A stretch of 64,000 nucleotides of DNA from Sneathiella glossodoripedis JCM 23214 (GCF_000616095.1 NZ_BAMS01000002.1:672452-736451); one strand, 5' to 3'; counted from the stretch's first letter, positions 23,293-33,644 are shown. Notes: generated from the letters alone by a model not told the origin. A program made the numbers and translations.

Positions 23293-24468
23293 ATGACAGT
23301 TTCTTCCAAAATGTCAAAACTGGGCACAGAAAGCGCATTCGATGTGCTGGCCCAAGCGGCTCGACTTGCGCAAACAGGGCGAAATATTATTAATCTGGGC
23401 ATTGGTCAGCCTGACTTTCCAACGCCAGATCATATCGTGGAAGCCGGAATAAAAGCGCTGAAAGACGGCCATCATGGTTATACTGCCGCCAATGGAATTC
23501 CCGAGCTCAGAGAAGCTGTCGCCGCGGATATTCTGAAACGTCGCGATGTTGAAGTTTCACCTGAGAATATCCTCATCATGCCGGGCGGCAAGGTCACCAT
23601 GTCATTTGCCATCGAAATTTTTGGAGAGAGTGGCGCAGAAATACTGTATCCAAACCCGGGCTTTCCAATATATGAAAGCATGATCCGCTACTCCGGTGCA
23701 CAGCCGGTACCCATCCCCCTTATCGAGGAGAAAGGGTTTTCGTTCGATGCGGATTATGTACTCTCAAAAGTAAATGACAGAACACGGCTCATCATTCTCA
23801 ACACGCCGGCCAATCCAACAGGCGGCGTCATCCCGCCAGAAGAACTTTCAAAACTGGTAACTGGGCTGCAAGACTGGCCAAATGTCTATATTCTTTCTGA
23901 TGAGATTTATAGCAGGATGACCTATGACGGGCTGCAGCATCACAGCCTTCTTTCCCATCCGGAAATTCGGGATCGTCTGATTATTCTCGATGGCTGGTCA
24001 AAAACTTACGCCATGACAGGATGGCGCCTTGGATGGGGATTATGGCCCGACTCCCTGATTGAATATGCCAAAAGGCTGTGTATCAACTACCACTCCTGTG
24101 TGAATGCTGCTGCGCAGTATGCGGGTATTGCTGCCCTGAGCGGTGATCAGTCGCCTGTCGATCACATGATGACTGCTTTTGATGCGCGCCGACATTTGAT
24201 CCATGAGCGGCTGAACGCGATGGCTGGTGTATCCTGCATTATGCCAAAAGGCGCATTTTATGCCTTTGCCAATATCAGCAAAAGCGGACTGAGCTCAAAG
24301 GAATTTCAGAATAGACTCCTTGATGAAGAAGGGGTTGCCGCAATCGCGGGTACAAGTTTCGGCAAGGATGGAGAAGGATATATACGCTTTTCCTATGCCA
24401 GCTCCATCGAAAATATTGAAGACGCGATGGGGAGAATGAACCGATTTATGGATAGAGTAAAAGCCTGA
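23293..24468 (+). CDS. Class I/II PLP aminotransferase
   Basis: A 391-residue aspartate-type transaminase. It contains NLGIGQPDFPTPDHI, GYTAANGIPELREAVA, LNTPANPTGGVIPPEEL, YILSDEIYSRMTYDG, the PLP-binding lysine in LDGWSKTYAMTGWRLGW, and the substrate-binding arginine in GYIRFSYASSIENI. Complete and of usual length. The protein resembles the broad aspartate/aromatic aminotransferase group; the amino acid used cannot be read from sequence alone. It is followed after one base by slyX. Confidence 0.9.
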   Translation: MTVSSKMSKLGTESAFDVLAQAARLAQTGRNIINLGIGQPDFPTPDHIVEAGIKALKDGHHGYTAANGIPELREAVAADILKRRDVEVSPENILIMPGGKVTMSFAIEIFGESGAEILYPNPGFPIYESMIRYSGAQPVPIPLIEEKGFSFDADYVLSKVNDRTRLIILNTPANPTGGVIPPEELSKLVTGLQDWPNVYILSDEIYSRMTYDGLQHHSLLSHPEIRDRLIILDGWSKTYAMTGWRLGWGLWPDSLIEYAKRLCINYHSCVNAAAQYAGIAALSGDQSPVDHMMTAFDARRHLIHERLNAMAGVSCIMPKGAFYAFANISKSGLSSKEFQNRLLDEEGVAAIAGTSFGKDGEGYIRFSYASSIENIEDAMGRMNRFMDRVKA

Positions 24469-24469
24469 A

Positions 24470-24688
24470 ATGACTGAAACCGAATTTGACAAGCGGCTGA
24501 CCGCACTTGAGCTGAAATTGATGGATCAGGATCAAATGATCACTGACCTCAGTGATATGGTCAATCGACAGTGGCAGGAAATTGAAAGTCTGCAAGCGAA
24601 ACTCAAAACCGCCCATAGCCGGATTGTCTCTCTAGAAGACAGCCTTCCCGCACCCGGCGCATCAGCAGAAAAGCCGCCGCATTATTAA
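24470..24688 (+). CDS. slyX: SlyX protein
   Basis: A 72-residue coiled-coil protein of the SlyX family: FDKRLTALELKLMDQDQMIT, DLSDMVNRQWQEIESLQAKL and the characteristic end KPPHY. The role of SlyX is not established. It starts one base after the aminotransferase stop, so the two are co-transcribed. Confidence 0.92.
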   Translation: MTETEFDKRLTALELKLMDQDQMITDLSDMVNRQWQEIESLQAKLKTAHSRIVSLEDSLPAPGASAEKPPHY

Positions 24689-24739
24689 AAATTCCGAAAA
24701 GTTTTTCCAAAATATTCTCAATAATCAAAGATACAATTC

Positions 24740-25549
24740 ATGACATCTGACCAATTGAAACAAGCTTGCAAAATATACGTTATCAATCGGCAGCAGGACA
24801 CAGAGCGAAGAGAAAGGGTGACTTCAGAACTTCGCTCGTTGGGTTTGGATTGTGAGATTGTTAGAGCTATTGATGGATATGCAATTGATGCGCATAAAGC
24901 CCCGGAATATGACGCTAAAAAACGATTGAGATATTTTGGGCGGCATATGACCGAAGGGGAAATCGGTTGCCTGATGTCACACCGTAAAGTCTACAAGACC
25001 ATGCTCGATCAATCGGTTTCCCATGCTCTGGTCCTTGAAGATGACGTTCATTTTGAAAGCGATCTGCCGCAAACTCTCGAGCAACTTATCAACAATGCGG
25101 ATAACTGGGACATAGTGCGTTTCATAAACAAACTTAAAGTGCTGAAAAGTTGGCACACCACATTCGACAGGCTTGAAAATAAATATGCGCTCGAATTGCT
25201 ACAAGCCGCACCGGGAGCCGCATATGCCTATATGATCAATGAAAAAGCAGCCAAACGTATTCTGGACGTTACTCAGACAAACTGGCTGCAAATAGATGTT
25301 ACACACAGCCGTTATTGGAAAACGGGGCTAAAGACACTTTGCCTGATACCGGCACCTGTTACGCATGACTACGAAATCCAGTCTACGATCGGCGAGAAAA
25401 GATTTGATAAAAACCTGCAGATCACTGGTATTGCCAAACTTACACATATGCTGCACCGGTTCTGGTTCAAAGTCAGCAGTAGTTTTCTAAAGCGGGCGCA
25501 CTATATATTCCAAAAATCGACATATCGCTATAAACCTTCACAGAAATAG
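24740..25549 (+). CDS. Glycosyltransferase family 25 protein
   Basis: A 269-residue enzyme of the GT25 (LPS/galactosyltransferase) family. The N-terminus KIYVINRQQDTERRERVTSE is typical, followed by IVRAIDGYAIDA, GEIGCLMSHRKVYKTML, the metal/nucleotide acidic motif ALVLEDDVHFESDL, and GAAYAYMINEKAAKRIL with a downstream DVTHSRYW site. It probably adds a sugar to lipopolysaccharide or capsule on the cytoplasmic face. It stands alone after slyX, not in a glycan cluster. Confidence 0.85.
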   Translation: MTSDQLKQACKIYVINRQQDTERRERVTSELRSLGLDCEIVRAIDGYAIDAHKAPEYDAKKRLRYFGRHMTEGEIGCLMSHRKVYKTMLDQSVSHALVLEDDVHFESDLPQTLEQLINNADNWDIVRFINKLKVLKSWHTTFDRLENKYALELLQAAPGAAYAYMINEKAAKRILDVTQTNWLQIDVTHSRYWKTGLKTLCLIPAPVTHDYEIQSTIGEKRFDKNLQITGIAKLTHMLHRFWFKVSSSFLKRAHYIFQKSTYRYKPSQK

Positions 25550-25621
25550 GCTTGCACAGACCAAGGGGGCTCTATACAAGCTGCAAATCCTCAACCTCAC
25601 GTGAATTGACAGGAACCAACC

Positions 25622-25915
25622 ATGTCTGAAAAGACCAAAAAAGAAGCACCCGAAGATGATCCGGTCGCTATTTATATTCTAGAGGCGCTAGAATTTGGCG
25701 ATGAAGTGTCCCCAAACACCATCGCGCAAACAATCGCCCGCGATAAAGCCAAAGAGACTTCTCCCCCTGATTTCTGGCGAAAATTCATGACAGCTGTTCG
25801 CCAGCAGGCAATCCATCTTGCTCGCAATGGCCGGATCGAAATTGTTCGTAAGGGCCAGGCTGTCGATCCCAACGACTTTAAAGGGCTCTACAAACTGAGA
25901 TTGCCTAGAAAATGA
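25622..25915 (+). CDS. DUF3253 protein
   Basis: A 97-residue protein with the DUF3253 pattern: AIYILEALEFGDEVSPNTIA, then DFWRKFMTAVRQQAIHLARN, GRIEIVRKGQAVDP and the end LYKLRLPR. It reads as a winged-helix-like basic domain. Function unknown; the family is common in proteobacteria. Confidence 0.8.
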   Translation: MSEKTKKEAPEDDPVAIYILEALEFGDEVSPNTIAQTIARDKAKETSPPDFWRKFMTAVRQQAIHLARNGRIEIVRKGQAVDPNDFKGLYKLRLPRK

Positions 25916-26096
25916 TCAACAAGGCAGCCTGATAGCGGGTTATTTCATTTTCATACCTTCTAATATTGAGCAAAAAATATACATTTGCCTATTTTTTATA
26001 CACAAATTTTGTGCAATAAATTGGCATATAGTAATTAGTCGGTCCAAAAACCTACGAATTCTGTGCTGTAAAAAAAATTGTCGCTTACCTGAAAAC

Positions 26097-26112
26097 TGGC
26101 ACGGCTCGTGCT
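26097..26112 (+). promoter_or_regulatory. Sigma-54-type promoter of glnB-glnA
   Basis: TGGCACGGCTCGTGCT has GG and GC exactly ten bases apart (-24/-12) and matches the TGGCACG-N4-TTGCW consensus except for one base, about 58 bases before the glnB ATG. glnB promoters of alphaproteobacteria are commonly NtrC/sigma-54 dependent. I saw no clear NtrC palindrome upstream. Confidence 0.65.
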
Positions 26113-26166
26113 ATATACAGTCACAGGCGCTGGTGCCGTAATTTGACGCAACTACCGAAGAAGTGA

Positions 26167-26508
<342 letters not shown>

Positions 26509-26571
26509 TTTGAACCCACCACCCTTGAATGGGACTAGTCGTAATAATTCTTAACAGAGAGACACAAACCA

Positions 26572-27986
26572 ATGAGCACAGACGATATTTCAAAAGTTCT
26601 TGATATGATCAAGGAAAACGAAATCGAATATGTTGACCTTCGTTTTACAGACCCCAAGGGTAAGTGGCAGCATCTTGCAATGCATGCTGATGCCGTTGAA
26701 GAAGAAACATTTACGGACGGTATCATGTTTGACGGCTCTTCCATCACTGGCTGGAAAGCAATCAACGAGTCTGACATGACATTGAAGCTGGATCCAACTT
26801 CCGTAGTTGTTGATCCTTTTGCTGCGCGCCCGACAATTATTATCTTCTGCGATATTGAGGATCCAACAAGTGGTGAAAGCTACGAGCGTGACCCACGTTC
26901 TGTTGCCAAAAAAGCAGAAGCTTACCTTGCCTCTACAGGTATCGGCGACTCAGCATATTTCGGACCTGAAGCTGAATTCTTCATGTTTGATGACGTTCAA
27001 TTCGCAAATGACAGTCACCACACATTCTACAAACTTTCAGATTCTGAAGCACCATACATGTCCGGTGAAGACATGGAAGGCGGCAACACAGGTCACCGTC
27101 CAGGCGTCAAGGGTGTTACTTCCCTGTACAGCCAGTTGACAGCGGTGCAGACATTCGCTCGGAAATGGTTTCAGTCGCCAAAGAAATGGGCCTGCGCGTA
27201 GAAAAACATCATCACGAAGTAGCACCATCTCAGCATGAACTGGGCTTCAAGTTCAATTCACTGGTAGGCGCCGCGGATGACATTCAAAAGCAGAAATATG
27301 TGATTCATAATGTTGCTCACGCCTATGGTAAAACAGCTACCTTCATGCCAAAGCCTGTCTCTGGCGATAATGGCTCCGGTATGCATGTGCATCAGTCAAT
27401 CTGGAAAGAAGGCAAGCCTGCTTTCGCCGGTTCTGGCTACGCGGGTCTGTCAGAGTCCGCACTTTATTACATCGGCGGAATCATCAAACACGCCAAAGCA
27501 ATTAATGCGTTCACAAACGCCTCCACCAACTCTTACAAGCGTCTGATCCCAGGGTTTGAAGCACCAGTTCTTCTGGCATATTCCGCACGGAACCGCTCAG
27601 CGTCCTGCCGTATTCCTTACTCTGGCAGCCCGAACGGTAAACGTGTTGAAATTCGCTTCCCTGATTGTACAGCCAACCCATACCTCGCCTTTGCTGCGAT
27701 GATGATGGCCGGCCTCGATGGTATCCAGAACAAAATCCATCCTGGCGACGCGATGGACAAAGACCTGTACGATCTTCCAGCAGAAGAGCTGAAAGACATT
27801 CCAACAGTAGCAGGTTCACTGCGTGAAGCTTTGGAAGCACTTGATGCGGATCGCGAATTCCTCACAAAAGGTGACGTGTTCACGAATGACATGATCGACG
27901 GTTACATTGCCATGAAATGGGAAGATGTTTACCGCTTTGAACATGCCCCACATCCTGCTGAATTCGACATGTATTTCAGCGTTTAA
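26572..27986 (+). CDS. glnA: Glutamine synthetase type I, frameshifted
   Basis: Condenses glutamate and ammonia using ATP. The N-terminal part shows [32 protein letters not shown] and [10 protein letters not shown], then the frame breaks. One missing G near 27114 (GGTGTTAC for GGTGGTTAC) restores [20 protein letters not shown] and joins the second part: [43 protein letters not shown], and the adenylylation tyrosine in [16 protein letters not shown]. The full length of about 471 residues is standard. A broken only glnA would make the cell a glutamine auxotroph, so sequence error is likely. The operon ends at a strong terminator at 28011. Confidence 0.95.
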
Positions 27987-28010
27987 TACAGGTTGATATC
28001 TGAAATATTT

Positions 28011-28040
28011 AAGGCCGCATCTGTGTATGCGGCCTTTTTT
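28011..28040 (+). terminator. Terminator of glnB-glnA
   Basis: GGCCGCAT, loop CTGTGT, ATGCGGCC and six T: an eight-pair GC-rich stem with a U tract, 25 bases after the glnA stop. Confidence 0.92.
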
Positions 28041-28131
28041 ATGACGTGCAACCTGTCACATTTCCATGAATATCCGAATGACAGCCGACTGTCCCCCGAG
28101 TAATCTTCGACTTCGTAGCGGGAGACATAAT

Positions 28132-28437
28132 GTGAATTCTGAGGAAGAAGAATTTAAGGCAGCTCGTCGGAAGGTGAGAAAACTCAGGCATTTCTATAGC
28201 CACCTGAGCACATATGCCGTTGTCATAACATTTCTGCACATCATTAATCTCCTGACATCATCCTATTACTGGGCCATATGGCCTGCGCTTGGTTGGGGGT
28301 TTGGCCTCGCGATGCATGCCATAGGAACCTTCCAGTGGGCGCCGTTTTTGGGTCCCGAATGGGAAGAGCGACAAGTACAGAAATTGCTCGATCAAAAAAG
28401 ACGGCAAAAAGAAAATGAAGGACCTGCAACCGATTAA
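28132..28437 (+). CDS. 2TM-domain membrane protein
   Basis: A 101-residue protein of the 2TM-domain family: a charged N-terminus (EFKAARRKVRKLRHFYSHLS), two hydrophobic helices (YAVVITFLHIINLLTSSYYW and IWPALGWGFGLAMHAIGTF), then WAPFLGPEWEERQVQKLL. I chose GTG 28132 with GGAGA eight bases upstream; an earlier ATG at 28066 lacks a site. The role is unknown; the domain is also found fused to sensor kinases. Confidence 0.72.
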   Translation: MNSEEEEFKAARRKVRKLRHFYSHLSTYAVVITFLHIINLLTSSYYWAIWPALGWGFGLAMHAIGTFQWAPFLGPEWEERQVQKLLDQKRRQKENEGPATD

Positions 28438-28811
28438 GGCTTGGGAACTTCTCTTGGATTACCGTTCTCGTCAATGGCGACGAAAATGTACGTCCCCTCG
28501 GTCACTGTTATTTCTGTAGGGTCCAGCTTCCGTTGCACGATCGTTGTGAGTTTCACATGCATTGAAGTACGACCAACTTTTTCAATATAGCCATATATAC
28601 TAACGATATCACCAACCTTGATCGGCTGCAGAAAAGTCATGGCTTCAACTGCAACAGTCACCACCCTGCCCTTTGCACGCCGCGCTGCCATAATGCCGCC
28701 GGCAATATCCATTTGCGAGAGCACCCAGCCCCCGAATATATCTCCGTTATTATTCACATCCCGTGGCTGAGGAGCAGTTCGAATGATAGGATCGCGTTTG
28801 TCTGTACTCAT
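28434..28811 (-). CDS. yciA: YciA-type acyl-CoA thioesterase
   Basis: A 125-residue hot-dog-fold enzyme that hydrolyses acyl-CoA. The N-terminal RTAPQPRDVNNNGDIFGGWV holds the family NxxGdxFGGWxLSxMD motif with the catalytic aspartate, followed by GRVVTVAVEAMTFLQPIKVG. It overlaps the 3' end of the 2TM gene on the opposite strand by four bases. It stands alone; physiological substrate unknown. Confidence 0.85.
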   Translation of the reverse strand: MSTDKRDPIIRTAPQPRDVNNNGDIFGGWVLSQMDIAGGIMAARRAKGRVVTVAVEAMTFLQPIKVGDIVSIYGYIEKVGRTSMHVKLTTIVQRKLDPTEITVTEGTYIFVAIDENGNPREVPKP

Positions 28812-28928
28812 AAATGCAAATGTCCTAAAAAAATTAGTCTGTCTGGAAATTATACACTTTAATTGCTATCACATAACAGTATTCTAGGTCATCAACGTTT
28901 CAGTATCTTGATTAAGTGAAATTCAAAA

Positions 28929-30890
28929 ATGTCTGATCTCTTTCAGCAGCCAAAATCCGAATCCAATGACTACTCAGCCAAGGACATTGAAGTTCTTGAA
29001 GGGCTGGAGCCAGTTCGTAAACGCCCCGGAATGTATATCGGTGGCACGGATGAGCGCGCACGCCACCATCTGGCCGCTGAAGTGCTCGACAATTCAATGG
29101 ACGAGGCTGTTGCCGGATTTGCCAGTCGGATTGATGTTGAGCTTTTTGCCGATGGGTCAATTGCCATTCGCGACAACGGTCGGGGCATCCCAATTGATCC
29201 ACACCCAAAATTTAAAGATAAATCTGCGCTGGAAGTCATTTTGACCACCCTGCATTCAGGCGGCAAATTTTCCAACAAAGTATATCACACAGCAGGGGGA
29301 TTGCATGGTGTGGGTGTTTCAGTTGTAAATGCGCTTTCGTCAAGAACTGTCGTTGAAGTTGCCCGAGACAAGGAACTATGGCGGCAGGAATATTCACGCG
29401 GCATGCCAACAACTCCCCTTGAAAAGGTGGGCGCCGCCCCAAATCGGCGCGGAACCATGATTCATTTCCGCCCAGATGATGAAATATTTGAAGAAGGCAC
29501 AGCGCTTCGTCCCGCCAAGCTCTATAAAATGGTGCGATCGAAAGCGTATTTGTTCCGCGGCGTTGAAATCCGCTGGAAAGCAGCACCTGAACTGATCAAA
29601 GATGACACCCCGGCAGAGGATAACCTGCATTTTCCCGGTGGACTGTCTGACTTTTTGGCAGCCACTTTGGAAAATCGGCAAACCGTTACAGCTGAACCTT
29701 TTGCCGGACGTGTTGAAATCGAAGGCGATAAAGGCCGTGTGGAATGGGCCATTGCCTGGCCGGCTGATAATCTGACTTTTCTGAATTCATATTGTAACAC
29801 GGTTCCAACTCCCGAAGGTGGTACTCATGAAGCAGGTTTCCGATCTGTATTGCTAAGAGGCTTAAAAACCTACGGTGATATGATCAACAACAAAAAAGCC
29901 GCTCAAATTACAGCAGAAGATATTATGAGCGGTGCTTCCGCAGTCTTGTCAGTTTTTATTCCAGAACCTCAGTTTCAGGGGCAGACGAAAGAAAAATTGG
30001 CTACCCCGGAAGCAGGACGATTGGTAGATGCAGCTCTCAAAGATCATTTTGACAACTGGCTGGCCTCTGCACCAGATCAGGCAAATAACCTGCTGAACTG
30101 GATCATATCCAAATCCGAAGAACGACTGCGCCGTCGGGCTGAAAAGGATACGAGCCGCAAAACTGCGACAAGCCGTCTGCGCCTGCCCGGTAAACTGGCT
30201 GATTGCTCCAATAGTGGAACCGAAAATACTGAACTTTTCATCGTTGAGGGTGACAGTGCGGGCGGTTCAGCCAAACAGGGGCGCGATCGAAAAACACAGG
30301 CGATCCTTCCGTTGCGCGGTAAAATTCTGAACGTTGCTTCTGCTGGGTCCAGCAAAATCAAGGCTAATCAGGAACTCAGCGATCTAATTCAGGCACTTGG
30401 CTGCGGAACACGAGATAAATACAACCGAGAGGATCTGCGTTACGATAAAGTCATTATCATGACCGATGCGGACGTTGACGGGGCTCATATTGCGACCCTG
30501 CTGATGACATTTTTCTATCAGGAAATGCCTCAACTTATTCGTGATGGTCACTTGTACCTGGCGCAACCTCCGCTCTACAGAATCACGCAAGGCAGCAAAA
30601 CGGCATATGCGATGGACGACAAGCATCGCGAACAGCTACTGGCCGAAGAGTTCACAGGACGCGGTAAAATCGACATTAGCCGATTTAAAGGACTTGGTGA
30701 AATGCCGCCTGCGCAGTTGAAAGAAACAACCATGAACCCTGAAAAACGCGTACTGCTCAGAGTTCAAATTCCAATGGAAGAGTTTGGCGAAACGGCAGAT
30801 CGCGTAGAAAGCCTGATGGGCAAAAAGCCAGAGCTGCGGTTTTCATTCATTCAGGAAAATGCACGCTTCGCCGATAATCTGGATATTTAG
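28929..30890 (+). CDS. parE: DNA topoisomerase IV subunit B
   Basis: The ATPase subunit of topoisomerase IV, which unlinks daughter chromosomes. A GHKL ATPase domain (VRKRPGMYIGGTDERARHHL, VLDNSMDEAVAGFA, GRGIPIDPHPKF, HTAGGLHGVGVSVVNALSS) is followed by a transducer domain and the TOPRIM domain (FIVEGDSAGGSAKQGRDRKT, LPLRGKILNV, IMTDADVDGAHIATLLMTFF). At 653 residues with no insert in TOPRIM it fits ParE of alphaproteobacteria better than GyrB (about 800). The site before the ATG is weak. Confidence 0.95.
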   Translation: MSDLFQQPKSESNDYSAKDIEVLEGLEPVRKRPGMYIGGTDERARHHLAAEVLDNSMDEAVAGFASRIDVELFADGSIAIRDNGRGIPIDPHPKFKDKSALEVILTTLHSGGKFSNKVYHTAGGLHGVGVSVVNALSSRTVVEVARDKELWRQEYSRGMPTTPLEKVGAAPNRRGTMIHFRPDDEIFEEGTALRPAKLYKMVRSKAYLFRGVEIRWKAAPELIKDDTPAEDNLHFPGGLSDFLAATLENRQTVTAEPFAGRVEIEGDKGRVEWAIAWPADNLTFLNSYCNTVPTPEGGTHEAGFRSVLLRGLKTYGDMINNKKAAQITAEDIMSGASAVLSVFIPEPQFQGQTKEKLATPEAGRLVDAALKDHFDNWLASAPDQANNLLNWIISKSEERLRRRAEKDTSRKTATSRLRLPGKLADCSNSGTENTELFIVEGDSAGGSAKQGRDRKTQAILPLRGKILNVASAGSSKIKANQELSDLIQALGCGTRDKYNREDLRYDKVIIMTDADVDGAHIATLLMTFFYQEMPQLIRDGHLYLAQPPLYRITQGSKTAYAMDDKHREQLLAEEFTGRGKIDISRFKGLGEMPPAQLKETTMNPEKRVLLRVQIPMEEFGETADRVESLMGKKPELRFSFIQENARFADNLDI

Positions 30891-30903
30891 AAACGACAGC
30901 TGT

Positions 30904-31608
30904 CTACCAGCTTAACCATTCACGCATGATTTTATTTGTCTCCATGGGGCGCTCCATGGTTGGCAGATGTCCACAATTATCAATAATGTGAAATTCCGAA
31001 TCCGGAATTTTCTCTGCCATTTTCTGCTGGACAGGCGCTGGAATCAGAGCATCTTCGTTACCGCTCAGGACAAGCGTCGGACAGGATATACTGGATAGCT
31101 CAGCATTGCGGTCTTTGCGGTTAAGAATAGCTGTTTCCTGACGGATAAACCCGTCCCGACCGATATCCTGAGCCATTTTATAGATCCGCGAAGTAAGATC
31201 GGTATCCTGAAACCTGTCTGGATGTATCAGCATCGGCAGCAGGCTTTCCGTCACACCTTTAAATGTGCTCCCGCGTTCAACAAGCCTGATAAAATCCAGT
31301 CGCCGTTTTTTATCCTTTGGACTGTCTGCATCCGCACGGGTATCCATCAAAGCAAGCCGCTGGACCCTCTCAGGTGCGCGAAGGACAATTTCAAGCGCGA
31401 TGTACCCGCCCATCGACAATCCGGCCAGTGAAAATTCATCCGGTGCCTGCTCAAGAATAGAGGTTGCAATTTCTTCAACTGTTTCGTGCTGATCATGACG
31501 GGCAACCGTGATTTCAGCCATGTCGCCAAGGGCCTGAATCTGATCACGCCACAAATCTTTCGTGCATAACAGTCCAGGAACCAGAATCAGCGGCGTTTTA
31601 TTTGTCAT
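30904..31608 (-). CDS. Alpha/beta hydrolase
   Basis: A 234-residue serine hydrolase. The strand PLILVPGLLCTKDLWRDQI carries the oxyanion region, the nucleophile elbow is AGLSMGGYIAL, the acid is in LSGNEDALIP, and the histidine is in DNCGHLPTMERP. It is complete, convergent with parE and divergent from the helicase gene. The substrate is not predictable; many such proteins are esterases or lactonases. Confidence 0.85.
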   Translation of the reverse strand: MTNKTPLILVPGLLCTKDLWRDQIQALGDMAEITVARHDQHETVEEIATSILEQAPDEFSLAGLSMGGYIALEIVLRAPERVQRLALMDTRADADSPKDKKRRLDFIRLVERGSTFKGVTESLLPMLIHPDRFQDTDLTSRIYKMAQDIGRDGFIRQETAILNRKDRNAELSSISCPTLVLSGNEDALIPAPVQQKMAEKIPDSEFHIIDNCGHLPTMERPMETNKIMREWLSW

Positions 31609-31658
31609 TGTTACTCTCTTTTTGCATCACGTGAACTAACAACTATCACGCTTGGACC

Positions 31659-31690
31659 AAAATATTCTAGGGGCGACTCTAGAATATTTT
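31659..31690. repeat. Perfect 12-bp AT-rich inverted repeat between divergent genes
   Basis: AAAATATTCTAG, loop GGGCGACT, CTAGAATATTTT: arms match without a mismatch. It lies 50 bases before the hydrolase start and 156 before the helicase start. Because both genes point away, it is not an ordinary terminator; an operator or 5' leader hairpin is more likely. Confidence 0.65.
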
Positions 31691-31845
31691 CTGACTACAC
31701 AAATTAGCAACATTTTGACGATATATTGCTCAAAACACTAGGAAAACCCTGAAAAAGGCAGGAAATGTTTGACAGAGCAACATATTTCACTAAATTGCCC
31801 AATGTTTTTACGTAGAATTAGATTATTGGTGGTAGTTTTTAACGC

Positions 31846-33254
31846 ATGACATTTGCTGATCTCGGCCTTAGCCGGAAGTCCTCAAAGCAGTGGACGATTC
31901 TGGATACACCACACCGACCCCAATTCAGGAAAAAGCTATACCAACGGTACTGATGGGGCGCGATGTTTTGGGCATTGCCCAGACCGGAACCGGTAAAACG
32001 GCCAGTTTCACATTACCCATGATTGATATTCTTGCCTCCGGTCAGACAAAAGCCCGGATGCCTCGCTCGCTCATTCTTGAACCAACTCGTGAGCTTGCAG
32101 CGCAGGTTGCCGAAAATTTTGAAAAATATGGCAAATACAACAAACTCTCGATGGCTTTGCTTATCGGTGGTGTATCGTTCGCAGACCAGGAAGCCAAGCT
32201 CGATAAAGGGGTAGATGTTCTGATTGCCACGCCTGGGCGTCTTTTGGATCATTTCGAACGGGGTAAAGTTCTGCTAAACGGTGTAAAAACTCTGGTTATT
32301 GATGAAGCCGATCGCATGATGGATATGGGGTTCATTCCCGATGTTGAGCGCATCGTCTCTCTCATGCCACCCTTGCGTCAGACCCTGTTTTTCTCGGCAA
32401 CCATGTCAAAAGAAATGCGCAAATTGGCGGACGCATTCCTGATGAACCCCAAAGAAGTGAAAGTCGAAGCGGTCTCACGCGCCGCGGAAACTGTCACACA
32501 AGGGTTGGTCAAAATCAAAAAACGTGAGAAGCGCCCTGCCCTGCGTCATATGCTCAAAGACGAGGCTGTCAAAAACTCGTTCATTTTCTGCAATCGAAAA
32601 AAAGACGTAGATATTCTGCTAGGCTCGCTGAACAAGCACGGTTTTAACGCCGGCGCCTTGCATGGCGATATGTCACAATCCCACCGAATGGAAACACTGG
32701 CCAAATTCAAGTCTGGTGAAATATCTCATCTGGTCTGTTCTGACGTCGCTGCACGTGGAATTGATATTTCAAATGTCAGCCATGTTTTCAATTTCGATGT
32801 TCCGATACATGCTGAGGACTATGTTCACAGAATTGGGCGTACGGGCCGCGCAGGTCAGGAAGGTCATGCCTATACATTGACCTGTAAAGGTGATGAAAAA
32901 CATCTTGCTGCTATCTATAAAACCATCGGCCGGGAAATTCCTGAAATCCAACTGGATAATGCCTATGAAATTGCCGAAGAAGGCAAGGAAATCGAGAATC
33001 GCAGCAAATCCGCAGGAAAAAACAAATCTGAAGGCCGTGGCCGAAATAACTCTCGCAGCAGACATTCTGAAAGCTCGGTGGAAATGGAAAAACCAGCACG
33101 CAGTACGGCTTCAAAATCGCGTAATCAGTCAAAATCACGCAAGTCACGCTTTGCCAAGGATGAAGATGATACGCCGGTTATGGGACTTGGAGATCATGTT
33201 CCTGCATTTTTCCACATTGCTTTCCCAAAAACGCCGAATAATCTGAATTCATGA
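31846..33254 (+). CDS. DEAD-box RNA helicase (RhlE-like), frameshifted near start
   Basis: An ATP-dependent RNA unwinding enzyme. After restoring one C near 31872 (AGCCGG for AGCCCGG), ATG 31846 gives MTFADLGLSPEVLKAV, the usual motif Q region, running into DDSGYTTPTPIQEKAIPTVL. Then come AQTGTGKTASFTL (motif I), EPTRELAAQV, TPGRLLDHFE, VIDEADRMMDMGF (DEAD), SATMSKEMR, HGDMSQSHR, SDVAARGIDI and HRIGRTGRAG. A basic Ser/Arg/Lys-rich tail follows (residues about 390-440). Alphaproteobacterial RhlE-type genes are often cold induced. A terminator follows at 33265. Confidence 0.92.
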
Positions 33255-33264
33255 GCATTTGTCG

Positions 33265-33288
33265 AGACAGCATTCGTGCTGTCTTTTT
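33265..33288 (+). terminator. Terminator after the DEAD-box helicase gene
   Basis: AGACAGCA, loop TTCG, TGCTGTCT followed by TTTTTCGTTTTT: a compact tetraloop hairpin with U tract, 11 bases after the stop. Confidence 0.9.
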
Positions 33289-33352
33289 CGTTTTTGCCTC
33301 CCTGTCCTGAACGTGCTAACACAGTGTAAAAGGCAGATTAAAGGATACTGGA

Positions 33353-33595
33353 ATGCAAACAATTTTTATCATGGTCAAATGTGATCTGGGCAAAGCCTAT
33401 GTCGTTGCCAATAAGGCAATTGAAATGGTGGAAAATGTTTCTGAAGTTTATTCCATCTCTGGAAAATATGATCTCATGATGAAATGTTATTTATCCGAAG
33501 ATATGGATATTGGTCATTTTGTGAATGAGCAGATCCAGACACTGCCTCATATCAAGGACACATTTACAATGATAACGTTCAAGGCTTTTGCCTAG
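33353..33595 (+). CDS. Stand-alone Lrp/AsnC ligand-binding (RAM) domain protein
   Basis: An 80-residue protein equal to the C-terminal ligand-binding half of Lrp/AsnC regulators without the helix-turn-helix: MVKCDLGKAYVVANKAIEMV, VSEVYSISGKYDLMMKCYLS and TLPHIKDTFTMITF. Such single domains form multimers that bind amino acids and may modulate full-length regulators or enzymes. It is monocistronic. The partner is unknown. Confidence 0.85.
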   Translation: MQTIFIMVKCDLGKAYVVANKAIEMVENVSEVYSISGKYDLMMKCYLSEDMDIGHFVNEQIQTLPHIKDTFTMITFKAFA

Positions 33596-33644
33596 ATTGC
33601 ATTGTGCTCCCTACTCTTATTCACATCAATGATCGGAGTTTCAA

